From contig WSLY01000011.1 of the NCBI GenBank assembly GCA_013316825.1, forward strand, positions 1-64,000: a DNA stretch of 64,000 nt, written 5' to 3'. Below, one piece after another: positions 20,989 to 31,641 of this stretch (position 1 is the stretch's first letter; each line of letters opens with the position of its first letter). The notes under the pieces are model-generated. The model saw only the letters and a program-made list of their open reading frames with translations, was not told the origin of the DNA and did no database searches. The stretch comes from Lachnospiraceae bacterium. Lineage in GTDB: Bacteria; Bacillota; Clostridia; Lachnospirales; Lachnospiraceae. The position numbers and the translations under genes were made by a program.

Positions 20989-21528
20989 TTATTTTGCGAA
21001 AGGCATGTTGAATAATCTCAGCAATTCACGCGCCTCTTCGTCTGTCTTTGCAGTTGTTACGAAAATGATATCCATACCTCTTACTTTGTCAATTTTATCA
21101 TATTCGATTTCAGGGAAGATAATCTGCTCCTTGATGCCAAGCGCATAGTTGCCTCTTCCGTCAAATGCATTCGGGTTTACGCCCCTAAAGTCACGTACAC
21201 GAGGTAATGCCAGATTTACAAGGCGATCTAAAAACTCATACATCTTCTCACCGCGCAGGGTTGTTTTACAGCCAATCGACATACCTTCACGGATTTTAAA
21301 GTTTGCTACCGATTTCTTTGCCTTAGTCAGAACCGCTTTCTGTCCGGTGATGGTTTCCATATCCTTGACAGCGCTTTCCAGAACCTTTGCATTTTCCTTT
21401 GCCTCGCCAACGCCCATATTGACAACAATCTTGTCAAGCTTCGGAATTTCCATCGTATTCTTGTAGCCAAACTTCTTCGTCATAGCTGCAGCGATTTCGT
21501 TTTTATATAAATCTTTTAGTCTGCTCAC
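20989..21528 (-). CDS. rplE: 50S ribosomal protein L5
   Basis: GTG start [24 protein letters not shown]...; [24 protein letters not shown]. Confidence 0.97.
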   Translation of the reverse strand: MSRLKDLYKNEIAAAMTKKFGYKNTMEIPKLDKIVVNMGVGEAKENAKVLESAVKDMETITGQKAVLTKAKKSVANFKIREGMSIGCKTTLRGEKMYEFLDRLVNLALPRVRDFRGVNPNAFDGRGNYALGIKEQIIFPEIEYDKIDKVRGMDIIFVTTAKTDEEARELLRLFNMPFAK

Positions 21529-21550
21529 GTTTGTTTCCTCCTCCCTGCTG

Positions 21551-21862
21551 TTAGTCAATCACTTCACCGGTAGACTTGGCAAAACGTACTTTCTTTCCGT
21601 CTTCCACCTTGAAACCGATTCTGGTTGCTTTTCCCTTATGAACATACATAACATTGGATATATCAAGCGGCGCTTCCTTCTGCATAATGCCGCCGTTGGG
21701 ATTTGCCTGTGTAGGCTTCGCATGTTTTGTAATCATATTTACGCCTTCCACAATAACCCTGTTCTTTTTTCTGTCAATGGCAATTACTTTGCCCTCTTTG
21801 CCATTATCTTTACCGGTAATTACTTTTACAGTATCACCTTTTTTGATTTTTAACGTAGCCAT
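21551..21862 (-). CDS. rplX: 50S ribosomal protein L24
   Basis: [38 protein letters not shown]. Confidence 0.97.
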   Translation of the reverse strand: MATLKIKKGDTVKVITGKDNGKEGKVIAIDRKKNRVIVEGVNMITKHAKPTQANPNGGIMQKEAPLDISNVMYVHKGKATRIGFKVEDGKKVRFAKSTGEVID

Positions 21863-21873
21863 GCAGTACCTCC

Positions 21874-22242
21874 TTATAATACTTCGGGAGCGAGGGAAAC
21901 AATTTTCATGAACTGTTTCTCACGAAGCTCTCTAGCTACCGGTCCAAAGATACGAGTTCCTCTCGGGGTCTTGTCATCCTTGATAATTACGGCAGCATTT
22001 TCATCAAATTTGATGTAGGAACCATCTTTACGGCGTGCGCCTTTCACGGTGCGAACGACAACAGCCTTTACTACATCGCCCTTCTTTACAACGCCGCCTG
22101 GTGTTGCATCCTTAACAGAGGCAACTATAATATCGCCAATCTGTGCATATCTTCTTGTTGAGCCGCCCATAACCCTGATGCAGAGAAGTTCCTTGGCGCC
22201 TGTGTTATCAGCAACTTTCAGTCTGCTCTCCTGCTGAACCAT
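21874..22242 (-). CDS. rplN: 50S ribosomal protein L14
   Basis: [44 protein letters not shown]. Confidence 0.98.
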   Translation of the reverse strand: MVQQESRLKVADNTGAKELLCIRVMGGSTRRYAQIGDIIVASVKDATPGGVVKKGDVVKAVVVRTVKGARRKDGSYIKFDENAAVIIKDDKTPRGTRIFGPVARELREKQFMKIVSLAPEVL

Positions 22243-22275
22243 ATTTATTCTCCTTCCAATATAGTAACCGTACGA

Positions 22276-22530
22276 TTATTTCGCTCTTTCAACAATTTCA
22301 ACAAGTCTCCATCTCTTATCCTTGGACAAAGGTCTTGTCTCCATTACCTTGACAGTATCGCCGATATTACATTCGTTGTTCTCGTCATGTGCCTTCAGCT
22401 TGTAGGTATCCTTTACAATCTTTTTGTAAAGAGGATGCTTTACGCGGTTCTCGATAGCAACAACGATTGTCTTATCCATTTTATTGCTTACCACCTTACC
22501 GGTACGTGTTTTTCTTAAATTTCTTTCCAC
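22276..22530 (-). CDS. rpsQ: 30S ribosomal protein S17
   Basis: [37 protein letters not shown]. Confidence 0.97.
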   Translation of the reverse strand: MERNLRKTRTGKVVSNKMDKTIVVAIENRVKHPLYKKIVKDTYKLKAHDENNECNIGDTVKVMETRPLSKDKRWRLVEIVERAK

Positions 22531-22598
22531 GGTTAAATCTCCTTTCTGAAATCCCGCCCACGATATGGGCTATCTGAGTGATAGGGAACGCTCCAAAA

Positions 22599-22802
22599 TT
22601 AAGCATTGGCTTTTTGTGTCATAATCGTCTGAATACGGGCAATGTTCTTTCTCACTTCTTTAATTCTTGCCGTATTATCCAACTGGTTTGTCGCGTTCTG
22701 GAATCTCAAATTGAAAAGCTCTTTTTTCGCAGCAACTAATTCGTTTGCCAATTCTGCTTCTGATTTATTTCTCAAATCTTCTACATACTTACTCTTTTTC
22801 AT
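22599..22802 (-). CDS. rpmC: 50S ribosomal protein L29
   Basis: [43 protein letters not shown]; start at 22802 overlaps rplP end. Confidence 0.95.
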   Translation of the reverse strand: MKKSKYVEDLRNKSEAELANELVAAKKELFNLRFQNATNQLDNTARIKEVRKNIARIQTIMTQKANA

Positions 22803-23229
22803 TTGACACACCGCCTTCCAAATCTGCTTTAGAAACAATCTTACACTTACAAGGGAGTTTGTGCATTGCAAGACGTAATGCTTCTTTTGCGGACTCCTCG
22901 GGAACTCCTGCGATTTCAAACATTACACGTCCAGGTTTCACAACTGCCACCCAGTATTCCAGGGAACCTTTTCCGGAACCCATACGTGTTTCTGCCGGTT
23001 TTGACGTAACCGGTTTATCCGGGAAAATCTTTATCCATACTTTACCGGTACGCTTTGTATAACGTGTCAGAGCGATACGGGCTGCTTCTATCTGATTGGA
23101 CTTAATCCAGCAGGGCTCCGTAGCCACCAGACCGTACTCGCCATAAGTAAGCGTATTGCCTCTTAAAGCCTTGCCTGCCATACTGCCACGGAATTGTTTA
23201 CGACGTTTTACTCTCTTAGGCATTAACAT
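22789..23229 (-). CDS. rplP: 50S ribosomal protein L16
   Basis: [37 protein letters not shown]. Confidence 0.98.
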   Translation of the reverse strand: MLMPKRVKRRKQFRGSMAGKALRGNTLTYGEYGLVATEPCWIKSNQIEAARIALTRYTKRTGKVWIKIFPDKPVTSKPAETRMGSGKGSLEYWVAVVKPGRVMFEIAGVPEESAKEALRLAMHKLPCKCKIVSKADLEGGVSNEKE

Positions 23230-23231
23230 AA

Positions 23232-23885
23232 CTATTTCTCGCTCCCTTCCTTGTTTTTAGTGGGAAGAACTTCGCCTTTGTATATCCATACCTTAACGCC
23301 AACCTTGCCGTATGTGGTATCAGCCTCAGCGAAGCCGTAATCAATATCTGCTCTCAATGTCTGAAGGGGAATGGTTCCCTCGCTGTAAAACTCAGTACGA
23401 GCCATATCAGCGCCGCCCAGACGTCCGGAGCAGGATGTTTTAATTCCCAGTGCGCCCGCCTTCATTGTTCTGCCCATGCAGGATTTCATGGCGCGTCTGA
23501 AAGATACACGGTTCTCAAGCTGCTGCGCAATATTTTCCGCAACAAGCTGTGCATCCTTATCCGGTCTCTTGATTTCTTTGATATCAACGAGAACCTTCTT
23601 GTTGGTAAGCTTTGCAAGCTCATTTTTGGTCACTTCAATCTCAGCGCCGCCCTTGCCGATTACAACACCGGGCTTTGCTGTGTAAATCACGACTTTAACC
23701 CTGTCGGATGCTCTTTCGATTTCAATTTTGGAAACACCGGCAGCATACAATTTCTTTTTCAGGTACTTTCTGATATTGTAATCTTCAACTAAATAGTCTG
23801 AGAATTCTGCTTCAGCGTACCATTTGGAATCCCAATCTTTAATAACGCCGACTCTAAGGCCGTGAGGATTAACTTTCTGTCCCAT
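23232..23885 (-). CDS. rpsC: 30S ribosomal protein S3
   Basis: [25 protein letters not shown]..., KH motif [14 protein letters not shown]. Confidence 0.98.
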   Translation of the reverse strand: MGQKVNPHGLRVGVIKDWDSKWYAEAEFSDYLVEDYNIRKYLKKKLYAAGVSKIEIERASDRVKVVIYTAKPGVVIGKGGAEIEVTKNELAKLTNKKVLVDIKEIKRPDKDAQLVAENIAQQLENRVSFRRAMKSCMGRTMKAGALGIKTSCSGRLGGADMARTEFYSEGTIPLQTLRADIDYGFAEADTTYGKVGVKVWIYKGEVLPTKNKEGSEK

Positions 23886-23905
23886 AAATACTGCTCCCTT
23901 CCTTC

Positions 23906-24295
23906 CTACTTCTTCTCATCCAAAATGATGGTAATGTGGCTCATCTTCTTCTCAATCCTGTAAGCCCTGCCCTGCGCTCTGGGCCTTACGCGCTTCATGG
24001 TAGGTCCTTTGTTGGCAAAGCACTCTGCAACATACAGGTTTTCCGGATTGCAGCCATTGTTATTTTCGGCGTTTGCAATCGCTGATTCCAACAGCTTCTT
24101 TATCACGCTGGAAGCGTATCTGGGATTGTATGTCAGTACTGCAATCGCAGTCTGCACATCCTTGCCTCTGATGGCGTCCAGTACGAAACATGCCTTCTGA
24201 ACAGAAACCCTTGCGTAAGATAACTTTGCTGAAGGTCTTGTATCTTTTACGGCATTTCTTTCTCTCTTAATTTGACTTCTATGTCCTTTAGCCAT
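23906..24295 (-). CDS. rplV: 50S ribosomal protein L22
   Basis: [27 protein letters not shown]...[29 protein letters not shown]. Confidence 0.97.
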   Translation of the reverse strand: MAKGHRSQIKRERNAVKDTRPSAKLSYARVSVQKACFVLDAIRGKDVQTAIAVLTYNPRYASSVIKKLLESAIANAENNNGCNPENLYVAECFANKGPTMKRVRPRAQGRAYRIEKKMSHITIILDEKK

Positions 24296-24350
24296 AGAAT
24301 TTGTCCTCCTTTCAACTTGCCGTCCGCTTGAAGCTTATCGACGGACGTTT

Positions 24351-24632
24351 CTATCTTACCTTGGATTTCTTTTCGTCTTTTCCATGTCCTCTGAAAGTTC
24401 TGGTTGCAACAAACTCTCCAAGCTTGTGTCCTACCATATCTTCCGTTACATATACCGGAACGTGCTTTCTGCCGTCATGTACTGCAAATGTATGTCCCAC
24501 GAAAGAGGGGAATATTGTGGAGCGGCGGGACCAGGTTTTAATAACCTGTTTCTGCCCCGAAGCATTCATGGCGTCTACCTTTTTCAGTAAGCTTGCGTCA
24601 GCGAACGGTCCTTTTTTCAGTGATCTAGACAT
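24351..24632 (-). CDS. rpsS: 30S ribosomal protein S19
   Basis: [74 protein letters not shown]. Confidence 0.98.
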   Translation of the reverse strand: MSRSLKKGPFADASLLKKVDAMNASGQKQVIKTWSRRSTIFPSFVGHTFAVHDGRKHVPVYVTEDMVGHKLGEFVATRTFRGHGKDEKKSKVR

Positions 24633-24648
24633 TGTCTTTCCTCCTTAA

Positions 24649-25491
24649 CTATTTGATAGCCTTGCCGTCTCTTCTTCTCACAATCAGCTTATTGGACTTG
24701 TTTTTCTTCTTACGAGTCTTATAGCCGAGTGCGGGCTTGCCCCAAGGTGTGCTGGGACCCGGACGTCCGATACCGGTCTTTCCTTCACCACCGCCATGAG
24801 GATGGTCGTTGGGGTTCATAACAGAACCGCGTACTGTGGGGCGAATGCCCATATTGCGCTTACGGCCTGCTTTACCGATATTAACCAGATTGTGGTCGGC
24901 GTTGCCTACAATACCCACCGTTGCCCTGCATACCAGAGGAACCATTCTCATCTCGCCGGAGGGAAGTCTCAGGGTAGCATACTTACCTTCTTTTGCCATG
25001 AGCTGTGCGCTGTTGCCTGCAGAACGAACAAGCTGTCCGCCCTTGCCGGGATACAATTCAATATTGTGTAACTGCGTACCTACGGGAATCTCGGATAAAG
25101 GAAGGCAGTTGCCCACTCTTACTTCCGCCGTAGCGCCGTTCATTACCTTCATGCCATCGGTCAGTCCCTGCGGTGCAAGGATATAAGCCTTCTGTCCGTC
25201 CGCATAGCAGATTAACGCGATGTTGGCAGACCTGTTAGGGTCATATTCAATACCGATTACCTTTGCAGGGATACCATCCTTGTTTCTCTTGAAATCGATA
25301 ATTCTGTATTTTCTTCTGGAACCGCCTCCGCGGTGTCTTACCGTGATTTTACCTTGATTGTTGCGACCAGCATTCTTTGCCAAAGATACGCAAAGGGATT
25401 TCTCCGGTTCCTGCTTGGTAATCTCAGAGAAATCAGAGCCTGTCATATGCCTTCTGGAAGGTGTATATGGGTTATATGTCTTGATTCCCAT
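24649..25491 (-). CDS. rplB: 50S ribosomal protein L2
   Basis: [21 protein letters not shown]...[35 protein letters not shown]-like C-terminus ([18 protein letters not shown]). Confidence 0.98.
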   Translation of the reverse strand: MGIKTYNPYTPSRRHMTGSDFSEITKQEPEKSLCVSLAKNAGRNNQGKITVRHRGGGSRRKYRIIDFKRNKDGIPAKVIGIEYDPNRSANIALICYADGQKAYILAPQGLTDGMKVMNGATAEVRVGNCLPLSEIPVGTQLHNIELYPGKGGQLVRSAGNSAQLMAKEGKYATLRLPSGEMRMVPLVCRATVGIVGNADHNLVNIGKAGRKRNMGIRPTVRGSVMNPNDHPHGGGEGKTGIGRPGPSTPWGKPALGYKTRKKKNKSNKLIVRRRDGKAIK

Positions 25492-25568
25492 CGTTATATC
25501 TCCTTTACTTGTGATTATTTGCGCAGCGCTCTGCGCCGCATACCTTAACCTGCCGGATATCTTTTATT

Positions 25569-25868
25569 TTACAAACCGGCAAAAATCTCGATATCCTTGC
25601 TGTCGTCCGTAAGCTGTACGATAGCCTTTTTGGTCTTCACCGTTTTACCGTAAGTCATGCCGCGTCTTTTGGTTTTACCTGCGCAGTTCATGGTGTTGAC
25701 TTTCTTTACCTTGGTGCCTTCGAACATCTTCTCGACAGCTTCCTTAATCTGTGTCTTGTTTGCTTCCGGATGAACCAGAAAAGTATACTTCTTCTCGCTC
25801 ATACCAGCCATACTCTTTTCAGTGATAACCGGTTTGAGGATTACGTCATAATATTTAACATCTGCCAT
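25569..25868 (-). CDS. rplW: 50S ribosomal protein L23
   Basis: [54 protein letters not shown]. Confidence 0.97.
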   Translation of the reverse strand: MADVKYYDVILKPVITEKSMAGMSEKKYTFLVHPEANKTQIKEAVEKMFEGTKVKKVNTMNCAGKTKRRGMTYGKTVKTKKAIVQLTDDSKDIEIFAGL

Positions 25869-26505
25869 TACCGTATACCTCCTCAATCTTTTCAACAGCC
25901 GCCTTGGTTACCACCAGCTTGTCGGCGTTCATCACATCATATACATTGATGGTATTTGTCATCGCCGTCTTTACCTCGGGAAGGTTCCTTGCGGAAAGAA
26001 CCACGTTTTTATAACGGTTGTCAGTGATATTATCCTTTGATAACACAACCAGCGCTTTGCCTGCATTCAGGTTATCCATTACTGCTTTAAACTTCTTCGT
26101 CTTAATTTCATCAAGCTGCAGCTCGTCGACCACAATCAGCTTGTTGTCAACCACTTTGCTGGTAAGTGCGGATGTCAGCGCCGCCCTCTTTTCCTTTTTG
26201 TTCAGCTTAAAGGAATAGTCTCTCGGCACGGGAGCAAATACCACGCCGCCGCCCTTCCACTGGGGAGCTCTGATAGAACCCTGTCTTGCATGACCGGTTC
26301 CTTTTTGTCTCCAAGGCTTTCTTCCGCCGCCGGATACCTCGGAACGTGTCTTTGCTTTCTGTGTGCCCTGACGCTTATTTGCAAGGTGCTGTACGACTGC
26401 CATATGCACCAAATGCTCGTTTATCTTGGCTCCGAAGACAGCATCGCTCAAATCCATCGTGCCGACTTCCTTGCCTTCCATGTTGTAAACAGATACTTTT
26501 GCCAT
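25855..26505 (-). CDS. rplD: 50S ribosomal protein L4
   Basis: [44 protein letters not shown]. Confidence 0.98.
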   Translation of the reverse strand: MAKVSVYNMEGKEVGTMDLSDAVFGAKINEHLVHMAVVQHLANKRQGTQKAKTRSEVSGGGRKPWRQKGTGHARQGSIRAPQWKGGGVVFAPVPRDYSFKLNKKEKRAALTSALTSKVVDNKLIVVDELQLDEIKTKKFKAVMDNLNAGKALVVLSKDNITDNRYKNVVLSARNLPEVKTAMTNTINVYDVMNADKLVVTKAAVEKIEEVYGNGRC

Positions 26506-26544
26506 CTCTGTTAAGTCCTCCTTTCATCCAGACCATCATTAAGC

Positions 26545-27222
26545 TTACGCCTTAACGGTTTCTTTGATTGTTACTAAAGCCTTCTTAGGTCCGGGTACCG
26601 CACCTTTTACCAAAAGTAAGTTCTTGTCAGCATCCACTCTTACTACTTCCAGATTCTGAACCGTTACTTTTACACAACCCATATGTCCGGGCATTCCTTT
26701 TCCCTTAAACACACGGCTGGGTGAGGAGCAGGCGCCGTTGGAACCCTGATGGCGGTGGAATTTGGAACCGTGCGCCATAGGTCCTCTGTGCTGTCCGAAT
26801 CTCTTGATAGCACCCTGAAATCCTTTACCCTTTGAAATTGCGGAAGCGTCTACCTTATCGCCTGCGGCAAAAATGTCCGCCTTAATCTCTGCGCCAAGCG
26901 TATACTCTTCTGCATTTTCAAACTTAAACTCTCTCAGATATCTCTTGGATGTCACGCCCGCCTTTTTGAAATGTCCCTGCATAGCCTTGTTTGTACCATG
27001 CATATGGATAATTTCCTTTTTGCCGCTTGCATCCTTGTTGATGATTCTGTCCTTCTTATCAACGAATCCTACCTGTACGGCACTGTAACCGTCATTCTCA
27101 AGCGTCTTAACCTGCGTCACGACACAGGGACCTGCCTGAAGCACCGTTACGGGAACCAGCACACCGTCTTCATTGAAGATTTGGGTCATTCCGACTTTTG
27201 TTGCCAAAATTGCTTTTTTCAT
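26545..27222 (-). CDS. rplC: 50S ribosomal protein L3
   Basis: [40 protein letters not shown]...[23 protein letters not shown]. Confidence 0.98.
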   Translation of the reverse strand: MKKAILATKVGMTQIFNEDGVLVPVTVLQAGPCVVTQVKTLENDGYSAVQVGFVDKKDRIINKDASGKKEIIHMHGTNKAMQGHFKKAGVTSKRYLREFKFENAEEYTLGAEIKADIFAAGDKVDASAISKGKGFQGAIKRFGQHRGPMAHGSKFHRHQGSNGACSSPSRVFKGKGMPGHMGCVKVTVQNLEVVRVDADKNLLLVKGAVPGPKKALVTIKETVKA

Positions 27223-27303
27223 GTTTTCCTCCTGTTTTTTCTACAGCGGGACGCTCTGCGTCCATACTAGTAGGGGATATGATTTTGTTTCATCAAGAAA
27301 AAC

Positions 27304-27624
27304 TTATTTGTTTTTCATCTTGATATCGATGTAAACACCCGCAGGCATTTCCAATCTCTGCAGCGCATCCACCGTCTTCTGTGTCGGTGCAATGATATCA
27401 ATCAGCCTCTTGTGGGTTCTCTGCTCAAACTGCTCGCGGGAATCCTTGTACTTATGCACTGCCCTTAAGATAGTAATCACTTCCTTCTTGGTGGGAAGGG
27501 GTACCGGTCCGCTCACCTGAGAACCGTTCTTCTTAACTGTTTCGATGATTTTTTTGGCAGATGCATCAACCAACTGATGATCATAAGCTTTCAGTGTAAT
27601 TCTCATTACTTGACTTGTTGCCAT
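27304..27624 (-). CDS. rpsJ: 30S ribosomal protein S10
   Basis: [71 protein letters not shown]. Confidence 0.98.
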   Translation of the reverse strand: MATSQVMRITLKAYDHQLVDASAKKIIETVKKNGSQVSGPVPLPTKKEVITILRAVHKYKDSREQFEQRTHKRLIDIIAPTQKTVDALQRLEMPAGVYIDIKMKNK

Positions 27625-27663
27625 AAAAAAAGTCGCCTCCTTTTCGCACTTTTACTTGAAGTA

Positions 27664-27797
27664 CGACAAGCGGTGACTGTACACTCTCCCGTGTGTATCC
27701 CGATTGCAGATATAACTACTCACTCTGCTTTCTTCGTTTCTCACGGTTGTTTCTGCCCTACGGCAGACTTTATTGTCTGTACAGTGACTTGTCGTCA
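27664..27797 (-). promoter_or_regulatory. candidate structured 5' leader of the S10 operon
   Basis: Minus-strand GACAAGTCACTGTACA near 27790 can pair with TGTACAGTCACCGCTTGTC near 27670 (8-bp and 6-bp helices with an asymmetric internal loop), enclosing smaller hairpins such as CTGCCGTAGGGCAG. Confidence 0.6.
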
Positions 27798-27896
27798 GTT
27801 TCCTAACTTGACATTCGCTCCACGGAAAACCTGCCATCCGGCATTACCATTGGCAGCAACCTCGCGTTTCATCGCTATCATGCCACAGCAAAAATT

Positions 27897-27925
27897 AGTA
27901 TACATGGTATTTTCTTGGATTGCAA
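27897..27925 (-). promoter_or_regulatory. sigma-A-type promoter of the S10 operon
   Basis: Minus strand TTGCAA - 17 bp - TATACT upstream of the leader. Confidence 0.7.
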
Positions 27926-27999
27926 GGGGTTTTTTAGAAAAATTGTATTTTTTTACGTACAACTTCAAATTATTCCTCATATCCCTTTGTGGTTTTGTC

Positions 28000-29049
28000 T
28001 TACGGAAAATATTTTTTGATATCGCTTTCCGTCATTCTTTCCACCAATGCGCCAAGCCGCGCCATCTCTTCTTTATAATTCTCTTCTGTCAAAAGATACT
28101 CGCTTCCATTAAGCTGCCCCACTATCCACTGATTGATATCTGCCGAAAAATGCATGGAATCCATATAAAAGTTCAGGTCGCAGACAATATCCTCCTCTGC
28201 CAGAAAGCTGTATAAATGTACATTCCCGCAGCCTGTCAGCGCCTCCGCCGCCCTGCCTGCCGCATAGAGGAATGTTTCCGTCCTGCCGTCCCTGTTCACC
28301 GTATCCCACCACAGCAGGGAATACGGCGGATAAAAAAAGTAAAACTCCGTCTCCGGATGCGATTTGGCCATCTGTACCAACAACGCCACATTCGCATCGA
28401 TTAACCGCTTTTCTTCTTCCCCCATTCCTTTTTCCTCCGAAATGGGAGAACGCTCATAATGCAGCAGCGCAGCCTCCTCCGAAAAGGTTTTGTACTGCGC
28501 CCAGTTATAGCTCGCCCCTTCGTCATAATCCTGCTTCAAAGAGGAAGCAAGCTGATAGGGAATATATTCAAACAGCACATCTTTATTGAACAGATAGCTC
28601 ACATCATCCAGAATCGTATCATTATATAAATAGAGCGGCATCCCCTCATCCGCAAAATGGTGTTTTAATTCCGCATTCAGGGCAAACAGGTCCAGATTAT
28701 AAAACACATACCCGAGCGCATGGTTCCGATACGCTTCCTCCAGATAATACAGCAAATCCATCGTAGTCGCCGAGCTTTTAATTCCCTTGATTGTGGTACA
28801 GCCAAAAGCTTCGTCAAACCACCTGTTATTATAGTTTTCCGCCATTGAAGAGCCAAGGAGGAGTCCGTCATATTTAAAATTGCGGATTGTCCCGATACAC
28901 TGGTATTCTGCTTTATTGACAACTGCCTTAAGGCCCGCTGCCGGCGCGTGGTAATGGTAGAACGGGTCTGTGTACGCCACAACAGCGCCAATCAGCAGCA
29001 GAAGCGACAGCGATTGTATCAGGAAACGTTTGGTGAATTTTTTTTCCAT
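28000..29049 (-). CDS. SGNH/AlgX-like protein partnered with MBOAT acyltransferase
   Basis: N-terminal TM, LLLGSSMAENYN nucleophile-type GSS motif, DSMHFSADINQWIVGQL C-terminal motif; adjacent to MBOAT gene. Confidence 0.75.
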   Translation of the reverse strand: MEKKFTKRFLIQSLSLLLLIGAVVAYTDPFYHYHAPAAGLKAVVNKAEYQCIGTIRNFKYDGLLLGSSMAENYNNRWFDEAFGCTTIKGIKSSATTMDLLYYLEEAYRNHALGYVFYNLDLFALNAELKHHFADEGMPLYLYNDTILDDVSYLFNKDVLFEYIPYQLASSLKQDYDEGASYNWAQYKTFSEEAALLHYERSPISEEKGMGEEEKRLIDANVALLVQMAKSHPETEFYFFYPPYSLLWWDTVNRDGRTETFLYAAGRAAEALTGCGNVHLYSFLAEEDIVCDLNFYMDSMHFSADINQWIVGQLNGSEYLLTEENYKEEMARLGALVERMTESDIKKYFP

Positions 29050-29071
29050 GGAGGGCTCCTTTTCCTATTTT

Positions 29072-30577
29072 TTAAAAGTTAAAGTACAAAAATGTGCTGA
29101 CGCCTGTGAGGGAAATGACGGACCATACAAAAAGGATTGTCATTTTCCATGAAAGCGCTGCGGTCAGCTTTCTGTTCTCGAGGCGTTCCTTCGTCGTCTT
29201 TCCAAATGCCAGAAGCATACTCACAAAAAGAATTGCAAGGCAGACATACATGCGATAATCTCTAAGAAAAGCGGGAAACATCATGGTAATTATCTTGGTC
29301 GGAACATACAGCTCCGCATAAGACAGCTCGTCCGCAATGTATTTTACAAAATGATAGCTGTCTCCGGAAAACAGCCGTTTCATAAAGAGAAAACCGTCCG
29401 CAACGGAATCGCTTCTAAAAAAAACAAAGGCAAGGCATACGAATCCAAAGGTAACTGCCTGACAGACAAAGCGGCGCAGCCGTTTTAAAAAGCCGCTTTT
29501 CTCCTGTTCCGTTTCCTTTTTCTGCGCGGGGACAAACCGCCTCCATATCACGTTTGCAGAAACCCCCAGCCCGTGCAGAAAGCCCCACAGGACAAAGCTC
29601 CAGTCCGCGCCATGCCACAGCCCGCTCAAAAGAAAAACAATCATGGTGTTGAAAACGGTCCTGAATGTACCTTTTCTGCTGCCGCCAAGCGGAATGTAGA
29701 CATACTGCGTAAAAAATCTGCCCAGCGTTATATGCCATCTTTTCCAAAACTCCTTTACAGAAGCCGATCGGTACGGGGCATTGAAATTGTCCGGTATCCT
29801 GATGCCAAACATCCTGCCAATTCCAATCGCCATGTCGCAATAACCGCTGAAATCAAAATACAGCTCCAGTGCAAAAGAAACCGCAACCATGGCCGCCGCC
29901 GGCGTATCCAGCTTTGCAATTTCCGAAAACCCATAGTTTACGACGCCGGCAAGCGTATCCGCAAGCAATACTTTTTTTGACAGCCCAAAGACAAAATAAC
30001 AGATGCCATACGCAAAATCATTCACCTCAAATTTACGTCTGTCCACATTCTGAAACTGCGGGATAATTTCCGTATGCAGCACAATCGGTCCGGCTATCAA
30101 CTGCGGAAAGAAGGTCACAAAACTCAAATAATCCGTCAGACCATAATGAGGCGCTTTCTCCTTGCACCTATCTATTACAAAAGAAAGCTGTTGGAAAGTA
30201 AAAAAGCTGATTCCTAACGGCAGAAGAATGTTTTTGCCTGTAAAACCCGCATGAAATACCGCATTCAGGTTTTCTACACAAAAATCATAGTATTTAAACA
30301 CACCAAGGATTCCCAGATTCACGATACAGCCCGCAAGCAGTACGACCCTATGCAGCGCAGGCTTCTTTGCGAGAATAAAGCTGAAAAAATAGTTTATGGC
30401 ACAGCTTCCCAGAATCACAGCAAGATAATAGCTGTTAAAATACGCATAAAACCACAGGGACATGGCAATCAAAAAAATTTGTGCCGTCTGATATTTCTTT
30501 ATTCTGTTAAGCCCATACCAGCCAAGCAGTGAAATGGGAAGAAACAAAAAAATAAAGATGTAAGAATTAAATAACAT
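29072..30577 (-). CDS. MBOAT family O-acyltransferase (AlgI/DltB-like)
   Basis: MLFNSYIFIFLFLPISLLGWYG..., YFDFSGYCDMAIGIGRMFGIRIPDNFNAPYRSASVKEFWKRWHITLGRF, LSGLWHGADWSFVLWG. Confidence 0.95.
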   Translation of the reverse strand: MLFNSYIFIFLFLPISLLGWYGLNRIKKYQTAQIFLIAMSLWFYAYFNSYYLAVILGSCAINYFFSFILAKKPALHRVVLLAGCIVNLGILGVFKYYDFCVENLNAVFHAGFTGKNILLPLGISFFTFQQLSFVIDRCKEKAPHYGLTDYLSFVTFFPQLIAGPIVLHTEIIPQFQNVDRRKFEVNDFAYGICYFVFGLSKKVLLADTLAGVVNYGFSEIAKLDTPAAAMVAVSFALELYFDFSGYCDMAIGIGRMFGIRIPDNFNAPYRSASVKEFWKRWHITLGRFFTQYVYIPLGGSRKGTFRTVFNTMIVFLLSGLWHGADWSFVLWGFLHGLGVSANVIWRRFVPAQKKETEQEKSGFLKRLRRFVCQAVTFGFVCLAFVFFRSDSVADGFLFMKRLFSGDSYHFVKYIADELSYAELYVPTKIITMMFPAFLRDYRMYVCLAILFVSMLLAFGKTTKERLENRKLTAALSWKMTILFVWSVISLTGVSTFLYFNF

Positions 30578-30756
30578 GCCCTGCTCCGTTATCGTTACAA
30601 TTTTCACTCATTTTATCAAATTTCCTTTCTTAAGTCAAAACAAACACTCTGATTTTCGCATTGTATTTCTTGCTGCATTGTTGTATATTTACATCATGCG
30701 GTTACTCGACAAGATGTTGCATTATCATCATAATAAGAAGAAAAGGAAGCTGTCAT

Positions 30757-31617
30757 ATGTGGATTGCAGATAATTGGAAGGATTATGAAGTACTGGATAC
30801 TTCTTCAGGAGAAAAACTGGAGCGCTGGGGAAGCTATATTCTCGTCCGCCCTGACCCGCAGGTCATTTGGGACACCCCCCATGCACACAAAGGTTGGAAG
30901 CAGAAAAATGCACATTACCACCGCAGTCAGAAAGGCGGCGGTGAGTGGGAATTTATTGATTTGCCGGATGAATGGGCTATCCGCTACCGAAATCTGACTT
31001 TTCACTTAAAGCCCTTCAGCTTTAAGCATACGGGACTTTTTCCCGAGCAGGCGCTAAACTGGGACTGGTTCTTTGGTCTGATTCAGAATGCCAAGAAACC
31101 GGTCCGCGTACTCAATCTTTTCGCCTATACAGGCGGCGCAACCCTGTCCGCTGCCGCTGCCGGCGCACACGTTACCCATGTAGACGCCTCCAAAGGCATG
31201 GTGGGCTGGGCAAAAGAAAACGCCGCCGCATCCTCACTTGCAGACGCCCCCATTCGTTTTTTGGTAGACGACTGCGTCAAATTTGTGGAGCGGGAAATCC
31301 GCCGCGGCAACAAGTACGACGCCATTATCATGGACCCGCCCTCTTACGGCAGGGGGCCCAAGGGCGAAATCTGGAAAATGGAGGACAGCATCTGGCATTT
31401 CCTTGAGCTGACGGTTCAGATATTATCCGAAGAGCCGCTTTTCTTTTTGCTGAACTCCTACACCACAGGACTGCAGCCTGCCGTACTCTCTTATCTGCTG
31501 CATATGACCGTTGGAAAACGTTTTGGCGGCGTGGTGGAAGCAGACGAAGTGGGACTGCCCGTATCGGAAAGCGGGCTTGTCCTTCCCTGCGGTGCATCGG
31601 GACGCTGGCATAGATAA
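30757..31617 (+). CDS. class I SAM-dependent methyltransferase (RlmI-like rRNA m5C MTase family)
   Basis: VLNLFAYTGGATLSAAAAGAHVTHVDASKGMVGWAKEN, DAIIMDPPSYGRGPKGEIWK. Confidence 0.88.
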   Translation: MWIADNWKDYEVLDTSSGEKLERWGSYILVRPDPQVIWDTPHAHKGWKQKNAHYHRSQKGGGEWEFIDLPDEWAIRYRNLTFHLKPFSFKHTGLFPEQALNWDWFFGLIQNAKKPVRVLNLFAYTGGATLSAAAAGAHVTHVDASKGMVGWAKENAAASSLADAPIRFLVDDCVKFVEREIRRGNKYDAIIMDPPSYGRGPKGEIWKMEDSIWHFLELTVQILSEEPLFFLLNSYTTGLQPAVLSYLLHMTVGKRFGGVVEADEVGLPVSESGLVLPCGASGRWHR

Positions 31618-31641
31618 AGGGCTGCTTTTTACAGCCGCCCT

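Noticed and set aside
3354-27270. Numerous plus-strand ORFs opposite ribosomal protein genes
   Set aside because: All overlap highly conserved minus-strand genes and show no RBS or family motifs; treated as shadow ORFs.
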